Shown: positions 51,773 through 59,704 of the stretch, piece after piece
Layout of the letters: each line of letters opens with the position of its first letter
Numbering within the stretch: the stretch's first letter is position 1
Assembly (NCBI RefSeq): GCF_025998175.1
Contig: NZ_AP026695.1
Coordinates: 1,242,760 to 1,306,759, forward strand
From: Nitrosopumilus zosterae
Lineage (GTDB): Archaea; Thermoproteota; Nitrososphaeria; Nitrososphaerales; Nitrosopumilaceae
Length of the DNA stretch: 64,000 nucleotides
Direction: 5' to 3'
Translations under genes and position numbers: made by a program
The notes under the pieces: model-generated
Told to the model about the DNA's origin: nothing
Databases searched by the model: none
The model's input: only the letters and a program-made list of their open reading frames with translations

Positions 51773-53239
51773 CTAAGTGATTTTTATGATATTTTCTTTG
51801 ATCAGAAACTGAATTCCCTGAATGAAGGAATCATCACCTATCTGTCCTGCTGCCCACCATCCTGCATTGTTTTTAATCCATGATGGGATTTCATTTGAGA
51901 CTGAACTGGAGTCTTGCGTATCTGAAGGAATCTTCATGATATTTTCTTTGATCAGAAACTGAATTCCCTGAATGAAGGAATCATCACCTATCTGTCCTGC
52001 TGCCCACCATCCTGCATTGTTTTTAATCCATGATGGGATTTCAGGGTATGACATATCATTGTCTAATTCTCTGAGAAGGAGATTCTCTGCAATTTCAATC
52101 TCAACTATTACATATCCACCCAATTCTGGATTTGGTACTTCGTATTCGGAACCCGTCCCATGAACAAATATTGCATATTTAACAATCCCTGCTTTTTCTT
52201 CTACTGGTAAAAGAATGTGAACTTGTCCAAACCCGTTAAACAAGTCTGCACGTCCAATGTCCTGAGCATATGAACGGATCTTGTTTCCGGCATCATCGAC
52301 CACCCAAATATCATAATGGACTTGATCAATGAATTCAACCTCATTGTACTTGTTCATGAAATTTATTTTCCAATCAATGCTACATCCTTCAATTGGGACT
52401 TCTGGAGAATAATTGTACTGGATTAACATGGAGAATGTGTTAGTAGACTCACGGCCACTGACATAATTATGGAACTCAGTAGGACACTCCAACAGTTTCT
52501 CTTTTGGGATTGTTGATTTTACATCCTTGAAAGGATCATCGGTGATGTTTTCTTTGTAATCTAGCAAAGTGTATTGGTACATTATAGGTGCAATACCTGT
52601 CGTAACCCATGCATATGTCAGTGCTTTAACAGGAAAAGGAAAATCATCTAGAATCCAGATCTCATTATTGTTTCCGCTATACCAGCCAACAACTACCGTG
52701 TCAGCAGTTCCGGCAGGAGTGTTTATTGTTTCTGTTCTTTTTGGAATTAACTGAGCACCACCTATTGCACCAATTTTTCCCCATGCTGCATCGCTGAATT
52801 TTTGCGGGCCATGTATTCTATCATCTTCATTTGCAGTTGCAAATGCAGACAGCCAAGCCAGTGAAGACTTGAATCCAATCGCATAGTCAAAAAGATCATC
52901 ATCAAACAGTACTGGCTCAGGAGCAGTCTTACCAAGTCCCATAGATCCTTGAATTATTTTATTGCCATCAATTACTACAACTTTGGTATCCCACAAGGAC
53001 TCGCTTTCATTTTGTATTTCACCTTTGATCCACATTTTCAGTTTAATAGGTGCGCAATCGTTGAGATCTATTTCGCACAAAGAATATTCAAAATAATCTC
53101 CTACTTTAAGACCTTCACCCAAATACCATGTACCCTCAACATCCACGCCACCTGCAGTTTGAACACCTTGCCCATAAGAAATATTTGAAAACCCAACTCC
53201 AAGTAAAATAGTTAGAAGACCAATTACTAGTATGTTCAT
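51773..53239 (-). CDS. Secreted protein with two C-terminal WIKNNAGWWAAG repeats (paralog of 44.8 kb gene)
   Basis: 488 aa, signal peptide (cleavage near SYG-QG). GVDVEGTWYLGEGLKVGDYFEYSLC and the WILDDFPFPVKALTYAWVTTGIAP block match the 44.8-kb protein along the whole length. The end has two copies of 'IPSWIKNNAGWWAAGQIGDD...IQGIQFLIKENI'. The repeats are identical to each other at DNA level but differ from those of the paralog. Predicted surface protein, function unknown. Confidence 0.8.
   Translation of the reverse strand: MNILVIGLLTILLGVGFSNISYGQGVQTAGGVDVEGTWYLGEGLKVGDYFEYSLCEIDLNDCAPIKLKMWIKGEIQNESESLWDTKVVVIDGNKIIQGSMGLGKTAPEPVLFDDDLFDYAIGFKSSLAWLSAFATANEDDRIHGPQKFSDAAWGKIGAIGGAQLIPKRTETINTPAGTADTVVVGWYSGNNNEIWILDDFPFPVKALTYAWVTTGIAPIMYQYTLLDYKENITDDPFKDVKSTIPKEKLLECPTEFHNYVSGRESTNTFSMLIQYNYSPEVPIEGCSIDWKINFMNKYNEVEFIDQVHYDIWVVDDAGNKIRSYAQDIGRADLFNGFGQVHILLPVEEKAGIVKYAIFVHGTGSEYEVPNPELGGYVIVEIEIAENLLLRELDNDMSYPEIPSWIKNNAGWWAAGQIGDDSFIQGIQFLIKENIMKIPSDTQDSSSVSNEIPSWIKNNAGWWAAGQIGDDSFIQGIQFLIKENIIKIT
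51786..52043. repeat. 108-bp direct repeat, 150-bp period
   Basis: 51786-51893 equals 51936-52043 base for base, inside the C-terminal coding region. Confidence 0.95.
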
Positions 53240-53322
53240 TATAAATTTTCTATTTATTATGTATTAAGTATGATTTAACATTGTTAATCTAGGCTTATCT
53301 TTGAATATACTTTTGTTCTTTA

Positions 53323-53532
53323 ATGGTCAATTGCTCAGAAAAATGTAAACTTTTCAAGGCAATAAAACCAAAACAAATTGGCAGGTATGCATCTGGACAA
53401 AAAAGATGCAATAATTGTGAAATTTTTATCCAATGGGATGGGCTAATGTGTCCTTGTTGTAATAAACAATTAAGATGTATGCCAAGAAGTAAAAAAGATA
53501 AAGAGACTTATTTATCTCAAATAACAAAATAA
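53323..53532 (+). CDS. 69-aa zinc-binding protein
   Basis: Cys-rich: NCSEKCKLFKA, RCNNCEIFIQWDGLMCPCCNKQLRC. The CxxC..CxCC arrangement with IFIQWDG..CPCC resembles a zinc-ribbon. Basic C-terminal tail (PRSKKDKE). Stand-alone, divergent from the secreted protein gene. Confidence 0.7.
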   Translation: MVNCSEKCKLFKAIKPKQIGRYASGQKRCNNCEIFIQWDGLMCPCCNKQLRCMPRSKKDKETYLSQITK

Positions 53533-53598
53533 AGAAAATTTTTCTGAAATTGATTCTTGAGATGTTTTATCAAATTTAACGGAATCCATCAAATGATT

Positions 53599-53898
53599 TT
53601 AATTTACTTTATCAATTACCTTGTCATAAATTTTGACATTCTTTCCATCAAGATCATCCACATGATCAAGATCATCTAATTGTATTCCTGATGTAAATGC
53701 AGGGTTTCCATCACCGGTAAAGAGACTAAACAATGCGAAAGAAATAGCAACGGCAAAAACAAAACCAAAAATCAATCCGTACGGAAAAGGCATGACTGTT
53801 TGAATCAAAAAGAAAACTACTATTGCCAAATCACTCCAAGTAAGATAGATCTCATTTTCTTTTTCTCTGTATTTTTCTATAAATGAAGACAATCCCAT
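53599..53898 (-). CDS. Two-helix membrane protein of the AmoB-like operon
   Basis: About 99 aa. Cytosolic charged start (FIEKYREKENEIYL), a pair of hydrophobic helices (LAIVVFFLIQTVMPFPYGLIFGFVFAVAISFALFS region) and an acidic tail with LDDLDHVDDLDGKNV. It overlaps the AmoB-like gene by about 47 bases (ATG 53898; 53910 also possible), unusually long. Not recognised; could be an accessory subunit. Confidence 0.6.
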   Translation of the reverse strand: MGLSSFIEKYREKENEIYLTWSDLAIVVFFLIQTVMPFPYGLIFGFVFAVAISFALFSLFTGDGNPAFTSGIQLDDLDHVDDLDGKNVKIYDKVIDKVN

Positions 53899-54505
53899 AA
53901 ATAAGACCAATCGTAATCAAAACAAAACCTATCGTATAAGGAATGTAAAATTCAAACAATTCTCCGTCTGTGATGTCTTGCGAGCCTTGTACAACTATTG
54001 TCTCGCCTGGTCCAATGTATCTAAAAGACGGAATGTCTGCATCAGGATCTGTATGAACGTGATATGTCCCGCCTTTTAATGGAGTTATTTCTATTGAATA
54101 GAAAATTATCTCATCTCCTTTCAGCAGATATGAATCAGGTGTAGGCTGTATATCCATGTACCAATGGTTTTGATTGGGAAAAACATGAATTGATTCTGCA
54201 CATGTGTCTTTGGCAAGACACGAGAAGTTAGATTTTAAGAGATTCACAAGCCACGGGTCATTGTTTGTATAATCAAATCTAATGTTCATATTTCCTGTAA
54301 AATCCCTTTCAACTAGGGATACAATTGTGCCATTTAGAATGAAAGATTCTCCTACAGATACTGTTGTTTTTGAATACATATCATCCTCAACTCTATAGAA
54401 TCCTGAGTTAAATCTAGGACCGACTCCGTGTCCATAAACTTCCATCACTGTAGATGTCACACATGTTATAGAAAGTATAGTAATTATCAAAAGTCTAGTT
54501 TTCAT
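53852..54505 (-). CDS. AmoB/PmoB-like membrane-anchored cupredoxin-type protein
   Basis: 217 aa. A signal peptide ends at about residue 25 (EVYG-HG), leaving His26 as mature N-terminus. HGVGPRFNSGFYRVEDD, VGESFILNGTIVSLVERDF, GGTYHVHTD and RYIGPGETIVVQG line up with archaeal AmoB and with the PmoB block 'DWHVHT...IGPG.WI.VEG'. His26 and H149/H151 match the PmoB copper ligands H33, H137 and H139. A 30-residue insert with C96 and C102 is extra. One C-terminal helix (IPYTIGFVLITIGLIYGIVF) follows with a basic tail. No amoA/amoC nearby, so this is a paralog, not the canonical gene. Confidence 0.78.
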   Translation of the reverse strand: MKTRLLIITILSITCVTSTVMEVYGHGVGPRFNSGFYRVEDDMYSKTTVSVGESFILNGTIVSLVERDFTGNMNIRFDYTNNDPWLVNLLKSNFSCLAKDTCAESIHVFPNQNHWYMDIQPTPDSYLLKGDEIIFYSIEITPLKGGTYHVHTDPDADIPSFRYIGPGETIVVQGSQDITDGELFEFYIPYTIGFVLITIGLIYGIVFIYRKIQRKRK

Positions 54506-54831
54506 TTTCTAATCCTATCTCGTTGATATATCAACAACACTACAAATACAGGCAATATCATGTGCCAGAAGATAAAACCGCTATTGTCTTTCAGATTATC
54601 ATATACGGTAGGATGGTAAATTTCTCCAGTTCCCGACCAAGAGCCAATTCCATTTCCAGTATCCCAGTCACTAGTTGTGATATGGATACTAGTATCCTGA
54701 AACCAGAACATGAAACAATTTGGTCCATCATCATACAGAAGCATACAAGGATGTGTTATTCCCCCGTGAAATAAAATGTAGATGATTGTACTTGTTGCAA
54801 TAATTATAGAAACTTTGTATCTGGTTTTCAT
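54502..54831 (-). CDS. Membrane protein coupled to the AmoB-like gene
   Basis: 109 aa: N-terminal helix (VSIIIATSTIIYILF), an extracellular loop of about 60 residues with two Cys (HPCMLLYDDGPNCFMF), His and several Trp (SIHITTSDWDT), and a C-terminal helix (FWHMILPVFVVLLIY). The stop overlaps the AmoB-like start by 4 bases. The outward loop next to a copper-site protein suggests a partner subunit; no family recognised. Confidence 0.62.
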   Translation of the reverse strand: MKTRYKVSIIIATSTIIYILFHGGITHPCMLLYDDGPNCFMFWFQDTSIHITTSDWDTGNGIGSWSGTGEIYHPTVYDNLKDNSGFIFWHMILPVFVVLLIYQRDRIRK

Positions 54832-54834
54832 TTT

Positions 54835-55068
54835 TTACTCCACAGAAATGTATTCTATCTTCGCACCGCAAAAAGGACAATAATCAATTGGGGTAAGAAT
54901 ATCTTTTTCTACAATACAGAATTTCCCAATTTTGCTACTCCAAGATTTTACAACTGAAACGTATTTCTTTAATTTTTCACAGCAAAAATCCAATTCATCT
55001 TCATTTTTAAATTCAGTAAAAGAGACATATTCAAAAGCCTGAATCTCTTTTCTGACATATACTTGCAT
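54835..55068 (-). CDS. 77-aa zinc-ribbon protein heading the AmoB-like operon
   Basis: The C-terminus YCPFCGAKIEYI is a zinc knuckle; FCCEKLKKYV offers the other Cys pair. The N-terminus (VYVRKEIQAFEYVSFTEFKNEDEL) is beta-like. It ends 3 bases before the membrane gene, so it is likely cotranscribed. Role unknown. Confidence 0.6.
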   Translation of the reverse strand: MQVYVRKEIQAFEYVSFTEFKNEDELDFCCEKLKKYVSVVKSWSSKIGKFCIVEKDILTPIDYCPFCGAKIEYISVE

Positions 55069-55116
55069 TATTCAAACTAAAATTAAGAGATTCATAAAGT
55101 ATTCTAATCTTTTGTA

Positions 55117-55167
55117 AATAGATGGTGTGAGGTAAACGGTCTGGGAATAGCCTCCAACCTATCTATT
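55117..55167. ncRNA. Imperfect hairpin upstream of the AmoB-like operon
   Basis: AATAGAT pairs with ATCTATT; GG/CC and GAGG/CCTC continue the stem with small internal loops, closing an 18-base loop. Sits about 50 bases upstream of the operon's first start. It could be a structured leader, a terminator of the opposite strand, or a regulator site. No family recognised. Confidence 0.35.
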
Positions 55168-55249
55168 GTGATTTGTATACTTCAAATTATAATAAAAGCA
55201 GCACGAATGAATCATTCATGCAAATTCTCAGCATCGCCTAAATACTATT

Positions 55250-56638
55250 TTACAAATCAAATTCATAGTATTCCCATTTGTAAGCATTCTGATTTCTTGT
55301 TCTACTTGGGTTGTTTTTAGCGCTGGTCAAAGTAGGATCACCATATACCCGTCCCACAACTAATTTTTTACCGTCAGTTCTAACATGAACAATCCCGTCA
55401 ATTGCTCTTTCATAAAGAGAGTATTCTCTTTTTCTCTTTTTTACTTCCTCAATATCTTCAGAAGATACTGGATGGTATGTCCTGAGAATTTCTGTGGCAA
55501 AAATTATTGGACGTTTAATGGCCTGACTAGAATATTTACCTAAAATTCCCAATAATTCTGCTCTAGGATGAGCATGATCAGGCACATCTCCTGATGATAC
55601 TATGGATATCCAAGGTCTTACACGTTCTAAGAATTCAGTTGTAACATCTTGACTGCCATGATGATTTGCTTTGAAGACATGGGATTCTAATGGATAGTCT
55701 TTATGAAATTTTATGAATTCTTTCTCGTATTTTGTATTCATATCTCCACACAAGAGAATTTTACATTTACCATACTTTGCCATAAGTGACACTGAATTCC
55801 CATTTCGCATTTTATCTGCAGTTCCAGATGCAAGGTATTCTACTCTGTCATTGTGACTAATGTTTATTGGTCCAAGTATCTCGATTTCTAGTGGATCATT
55901 TGGCAGTTTTTTAATTACAGATGTGTGATCTAAATGCTCTATTTTGATATCTCTGTTCTTTTTCTTTGCTTTTGTTAATGCTGTAAATAATTTCTGATAA
56001 TCACCTGAAATCTTTGAGAAATCTAATTTTGTAATGTCATCAAAAATTTCTACTAACCGTCGGGGGTTTTTACCCATAATTTTCCCATCTGATGGTTTTC
56101 CACGAAAACGAGAAATTCCATTGTGATAAAATTTCTTTATTTTGATTTTTTGATCCCCTACAATTGGAACAAGACCCATGGCATGATCTCTATCTGCATG
56201 ACTCATGATGACTGCATCAAAGTCAATCTGGTTTCCTTCCAAATTGAACTTCCATTTTAAGAACTCATGAGCTAATTCCCCTTCATCATGAGTTGGTCCG
56301 CCATCAATTAGGTATCTGTTGTCTTGTGGTGTTTGAATTAAAATGGCATCACCCTGACCTACATCCAAGAAATAGATCTCCAGAGTCCTTTCAGTTCCAA
56401 TTGAATCTGTAGGTATCCAACCTACTCCACCCCTAAATGCAACATAACTTTGACCTTCAGCGGTAAGAGGAACTCCGTTTTTGTCAGATAGTGGCTTTAC
56501 CCACTCTCCAAATAGGAGTCTGGCTACCACTGTTCTTTTTGCTGGAAGGCCAGATTTGTTTTGTTTATAGTACTTTTCAGTATAATTGTAGGCTACAGTC
56601 AATGACTGATTTGTGAACATCCAGTCTTTTTTACTCAT
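55250..56638 (-). CDS. ComEC-like metallo-beta-lactamase-fold hydrolase
   Basis: 462 aa, no membrane segments. An N-terminal roughly 90-residue region (SH3-like, GWIPTDSIGTERTL) precedes the MBL domain: IYFLDVGQGDAILIQTP, LIDGGPTHDEGE, metal motif SHADRDHAMGL, LLCGDMN, KANHHGSQD and SGDVPDHAHPRAE. This is the ComEC/Rec2 nuclease-like branch of the MBL fold. Stand-alone soluble forms occur in defence-type loci and DNA uptake; a nuclease role is plausible. Monocistronic. Confidence 0.85.
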   Translation of the reverse strand: MSKKDWMFTNQSLTVAYNYTEKYYKQNKSGLPAKRTVVARLLFGEWVKPLSDKNGVPLTAEGQSYVAFRGGVGWIPTDSIGTERTLEIYFLDVGQGDAILIQTPQDNRYLIDGGPTHDEGELAHEFLKWKFNLEGNQIDFDAVIMSHADRDHAMGLVPIVGDQKIKIKKFYHNGISRFRGKPSDGKIMGKNPRRLVEIFDDITKLDFSKISGDYQKLFTALTKAKKKNRDIKIEHLDHTSVIKKLPNDPLEIEILGPINISHNDRVEYLASGTADKMRNGNSVSLMAKYGKCKILLCGDMNTKYEKEFIKFHKDYPLESHVFKANHHGSQDVTTEFLERVRPWISIVSSGDVPDHAHPRAELLGILGKYSSQAIKRPIIFATEILRTYHPVSSEDIEEVKKRKREYSLYERAIDGIVHVRTDGKKLVVGRVYGDPTLTSAKNNPSRTRNQNAYKWEYYEFDL

Positions 56639-57007
56639 ATTATATGTCCATCATACTTGTTGATAAATTGTTTTTAATATCAGAAACCTTTTTCGCAACA
56701 TTGTATTTTAGGATAATGTGACTCCAGATAAATCAACAAAATTGCAAAATACTTCATACTGCATGAATTTTGATTATCAATTATTGTAAAGGGCTTCCAA
56801 CCTATTGCTAGTAAGATTTATGGCATTTCTTTTGATTCGGACATATTCACAGCATTACACCTTGGGAGGATAGTTAGGTGCTCTGAGTTTACCGCCAAAA
56901 GGATTGGCAGTTGGAGGTTTGAAGATCGGAGGTATTTTATTCCCATTCGTATATTCTGCGATATTTATTAAAAATGGTTTTAATACTTCAAGAAAATCTC
57001 AGCAGGT
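56639..57007. other. 369-bp intergenic with possible gene relic
   Basis: A plus-strand open stretch (about 56880-57050) encodes LSLPPKGLAVGGLKIGGILF and a hydrophobic run without a start codon, possibly a relic. The 3' end carries the promoter/leader of the CBS-TrkH gene, including TTTATTAAAAAT near 56973-56984. I see no RNA gene. Confidence 0.4.
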
Positions 57008-58822
57008 ATGCCTTATGAAACCAAGAATACTGTAAACAACATTCTTGACAGAAAAGTTTCTAGGTTTGCAAACACAAACTTTTTGAGACTTTTAGATTCT
57101 ACATCCATGGTAGATGCATGCAGCATCATGCAAAAAAATCACAAAGATGAGGTTATTGTAATTGACAAAACAAATTCAGTAGTCGGAATAGTTACGGATC
57201 AAGATATCCTAAAGAAAATCGGCGAAGCTCACGCAAATCCAAAAAAGACCACATTAGATGACATCATGACATTTCCTCTTGTCAGCATCAAACACAATGA
57301 TACGTTACTTGATGCCCTGAAAATAATGAGGGACAAAAATTTACGAAAACTTGCAGTGACAGAAGATGATGGAACTGTAATTGGAATAATTTACCAGAAT
57401 GCCATAACCAGCCTTATCCGCCAAAAGGTGGCATCCCCTTCCCCTACAAACTATTCAATCAAAGCAATACTGTGGAATCTTGGAACAGTAACTCAGTTTG
57501 CAGGAATACTGATGCTTATCCCGTCAATTGTTGCAACACTGCTCAACGAGTCATTGGTTGCAACAGGGGTGTTCCTGATGGCCACATTACTTTTGATTAC
57601 GGGATTTTTCCTAAACACATACGGAGAAAAGCATCCGCTTACGTTGCGAGGCTCAGCAATAATGATACTTGCAAGCTTTTTCATTTTGGTGTTGCTTGGC
57701 ACCATTCCATACCTGTATGTCTCCCCATATGGCCAAGAGGATTTTGCAGACCTGTTTGCAAGCAGTTTTTTCTCTAGTGCGTCAAGCTTTACTACTGCTG
57801 GAATAACGCTATTTGGAACACCCGAGGATTTGCCTGACAGTTTTACATTCTTCCGAAGTTTCAGTCAGTTTGTAGGGGGAATGAGCTTCATTTACCTGAT
57901 AATGACTGCGTTTTATCCTGAAAAGAAACTCATTACAATGAGAGGTTTTATCTCCGGCAATATTCCAAAACTGCGTGAACTGTTTGCAACAATCGCAATA
58001 GTCTTTTCGATTTATGCTGTAATCATTGCACTGTTGATGTTTTATCTAGGAGAGCGAAACATACTGGATGACTTTTCTCTTGCAATGAGTGTGCTGTCTA
58101 CCGGAGGATTCATGCCTGATTCGGCCATTTTAGAAACATTGACCATACCGGAATATTTTGTGTTGATGGCAGGCATGATACTCGGGGCTTTGCCATTTGG
58201 GCTTCATTATGCGTTTGTCAGAAAAAAATTCATGTCCTTCAAGCTTACAAAAGAAGTCGGAATTTATTTTGCAATACTTGGCGGTGCAATTTTGCTTTTT
58301 ATTGTAACAACTGATGTTTCTGAGTTGGATTCAGCATTTACTGTAATTGCTGCAAGTACCACTGCAGGTATGCAGATTATCGATCTAACAGATATTGGCA
58401 ATGTGCCTACGAGTATTTTGTTTGTCCTGATGCTAATTGGCGGCTGTGGATTCTCAACTGCAGGGGGAATCAAGATATTCCGCCTTGAGCAAATATTCCA
58501 GTTTAGAAAGTATTTCAAAAAATCAAAGTGGGAAAAAATTCCAATTCATGAGCGAAAAGAGATATGGATTGCAGTAATTTTGCTTATCTTGTTTCCAACT
58601 GCCCCTATCCCTGTAGCATACCACATAAGCAATCAGGGTTATGATTTGAACGATTCGTATTTTGAGTCAGTTGGCGCAATAACCACTGCGGGGTTAGGGA
58701 CAGGAATAATAGACAATGATCTTGATGCGTTTTCAAAAATACTTGTGGGGTTGCTTATGATATTGGGCCGTCTGGAAATAATTTTGCTTGCATATATCTT
58801 TGTGCCTAAACTTGTTTCATGA
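57008..58822 (+). CDS. TrkH-type K+ transporter fused to N-terminal CBS pair
   Basis: 604 aa. Residues about 20-135 are two CBS domains (DEVIVIDKTNSVVGIVTDQDILKKIG and RKLAVTEDDGTVIGIIYQNA). From about 150 on there are eight to ten helices with four pore-loop regions: SASSFTTAGITLFG, AMSVLSTGGFMPD, AASTTAGMQIID and VGAITTAGLGTG, the glycine filters of Trk/Ktr channels. The CBS pair would replace a separate TrkA/KtrA nucleotide sensor. Base composition is visibly richer in G+C than its neighbours, which may mean transfer from another lineage. Confidence 0.9.
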   Translation: MPYETKNTVNNILDRKVSRFANTNFLRLLDSTSMVDACSIMQKNHKDEVIVIDKTNSVVGIVTDQDILKKIGEAHANPKKTTLDDIMTFPLVSIKHNDTLLDALKIMRDKNLRKLAVTEDDGTVIGIIYQNAITSLIRQKVASPSPTNYSIKAILWNLGTVTQFAGILMLIPSIVATLLNESLVATGVFLMATLLLITGFFLNTYGEKHPLTLRGSAIMILASFFILVLLGTIPYLYVSPYGQEDFADLFASSFFSSASSFTTAGITLFGTPEDLPDSFTFFRSFSQFVGGMSFIYLIMTAFYPEKKLITMRGFISGNIPKLRELFATIAIVFSIYAVIIALLMFYLGERNILDDFSLAMSVLSTGGFMPDSAILETLTIPEYFVLMAGMILGALPFGLHYAFVRKKFMSFKLTKEVGIYFAILGGAILLFIVTTDVSELDSAFTVIAASTTAGMQIIDLTDIGNVPTSILFVLMLIGGCGFSTAGGIKIFRLEQIFQFRKYFKKSKWEKIPIHERKEIWIAVILLILFPTAPIPVAYHISNQGYDLNDSYFESVGAITTAGLGTGIIDNDLDAFSKILVGLLMILGRLEIILLAYIFVPKLVS

Positions 58823-58891
58823 TCCTAAAAATCTAGTCAAAAGATTCCATTGATCATAAACACAAAGTAACATCAATCGTACAGACTATTC

Positions 58892-59029
58892 TTACAAAAT
58901 TGACTCAGTAACATACAGCAAGTCTGAATCTGTAATTGTACCAATCTCTTTTTCAAATTCATCTTTATTTGTGACATTTCTAAGGCTCTGTCCACATTCC
59001 CAGCGCCATACTTTTTGTTTAAATAACAA
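58892..59029 (-). CDS. Candidate 45-aa small protein
   Basis: TTG-started frame: LFKQKVWRWECGQSLRNVTNKDEFEKEIG..., ending in ESIL. The 'VWRWECG...RNVTNKDEFE' pattern looks like a half zinc ribbon and is more protein-like than the overlapping alternative frame. Only one Cys remains, so it may be degenerate. Divergent from the PLD-like gene. Confidence 0.35.
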   Translation of the reverse strand: MLFKQKVWRWECGQSLRNVTNKDEFEKEIGTITDSDLLYVTESIL

Positions 59030-59047
59030 AATCCAGACCAAGAATTA

Positions 59048-59704
59048 TTGGGTTTAAGGGATATCAAATTAAAAGAAGAGTATCGTTCAGACAGAGATGA
59101 TATTGTAACAGAGTTTTTCTTTCCTTGTCTAAGTCATTGTATAGAATATGATAGATGTGTAGATTTTTTATCAATTCATGCTCTAACCACGATTTCAATG
59201 GCATTTGAAAATTTTTCAGGCGGAAATGCAAAATTAAGAATGATAACAGGCCACAGGTTTAGAACGGCTGATCTGAATTTATTTACAAAGCTATTTTCAG
59301 AAAAATTCACAAGACCATTTGAAGGAAAATCAATTCAAAATTCTAAAATTCAGAAACTTCAAGATATTGTAAATAACGGTCAGATTGAGTTAAAAATTGT
59401 AATTCCAAATTCAGAGCAGATAGCAAATTCATTTTCAGAGAGAATAGGAATTTTCAGAGATGATGATGATCAAGCTGTTGCGTTTACGGGAACATCAAGA
59501 GAATCATTTTCAACTCAAACAAGAGATTTTGAATCAGTAGATGTTTTTACGTCATGGAATGATAAATCAAGAGTTGAAAGAAAGATGCAGGACTTTCAAG
59601 ATCTCTGGAATAACAAGACAAAACATGTAGAAGTTTATGATTTTATGTTTGCAGAAGAGAACAATCTTTTAAAATATTCATCAGAATGGATTATGCAAGA
59701 CTAG
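59048..59704 (+). CDS. Phospholipase-D-like N-terminal helicase-associated domain, stand-alone
   Basis: 218 aa. EYRSDRDDIVTEFFFPCLSHCIEYDRCVDFLSI, LRMITGHRF, GQIELKIVIPNS, AVAFTGTSRESF and FDFESVDVFTSW-like segments match the PLD-like domain found at the N-terminus of some SNF2/DEAD helicases in restriction and defence systems. The HxK catalytic pair seems lost (FSERIGIF instead of FHEKxGIF). No helicase follows, so this is either a domain-only protein or a remnant. TTG start. Confidence 0.7.
   Translation: MGLRDIKLKEEYRSDRDDIVTEFFFPCLSHCIEYDRCVDFLSIHALTTISMAFENFSGGNAKLRMITGHRFRTADLNLFTKLFSEKFTRPFEGKSIQNSKIQKLQDIVNNGQIELKIVIPNSEQIANSFSERIGIFRDDDDQAVAFTGTSRESFSTQTRDFESVDVFTSWNDKSRVERKMQDFQDLWNNKTKHVEVYDFMFAEENNLLKYSSEWIMQD

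Noticed and set aside
53852-54505. Canonical amoB of the ammonia monooxygenase operon
   Set aside because: No amoA, amoC or amoX near it; it has an extra 30-residue Cys insert and a longer polar C-terminus.
57472-57777. 101-aa plus-strand ORF inside CBS-TrkH
   Set aside because: Out-of-frame shadow of the transporter; composition is not protein-like.
58873-59067. 64-aa minus-strand ORF
   Set aside because: Its start lies inside the PLD gene; the frame at 58892-59029 reads more like a protein.
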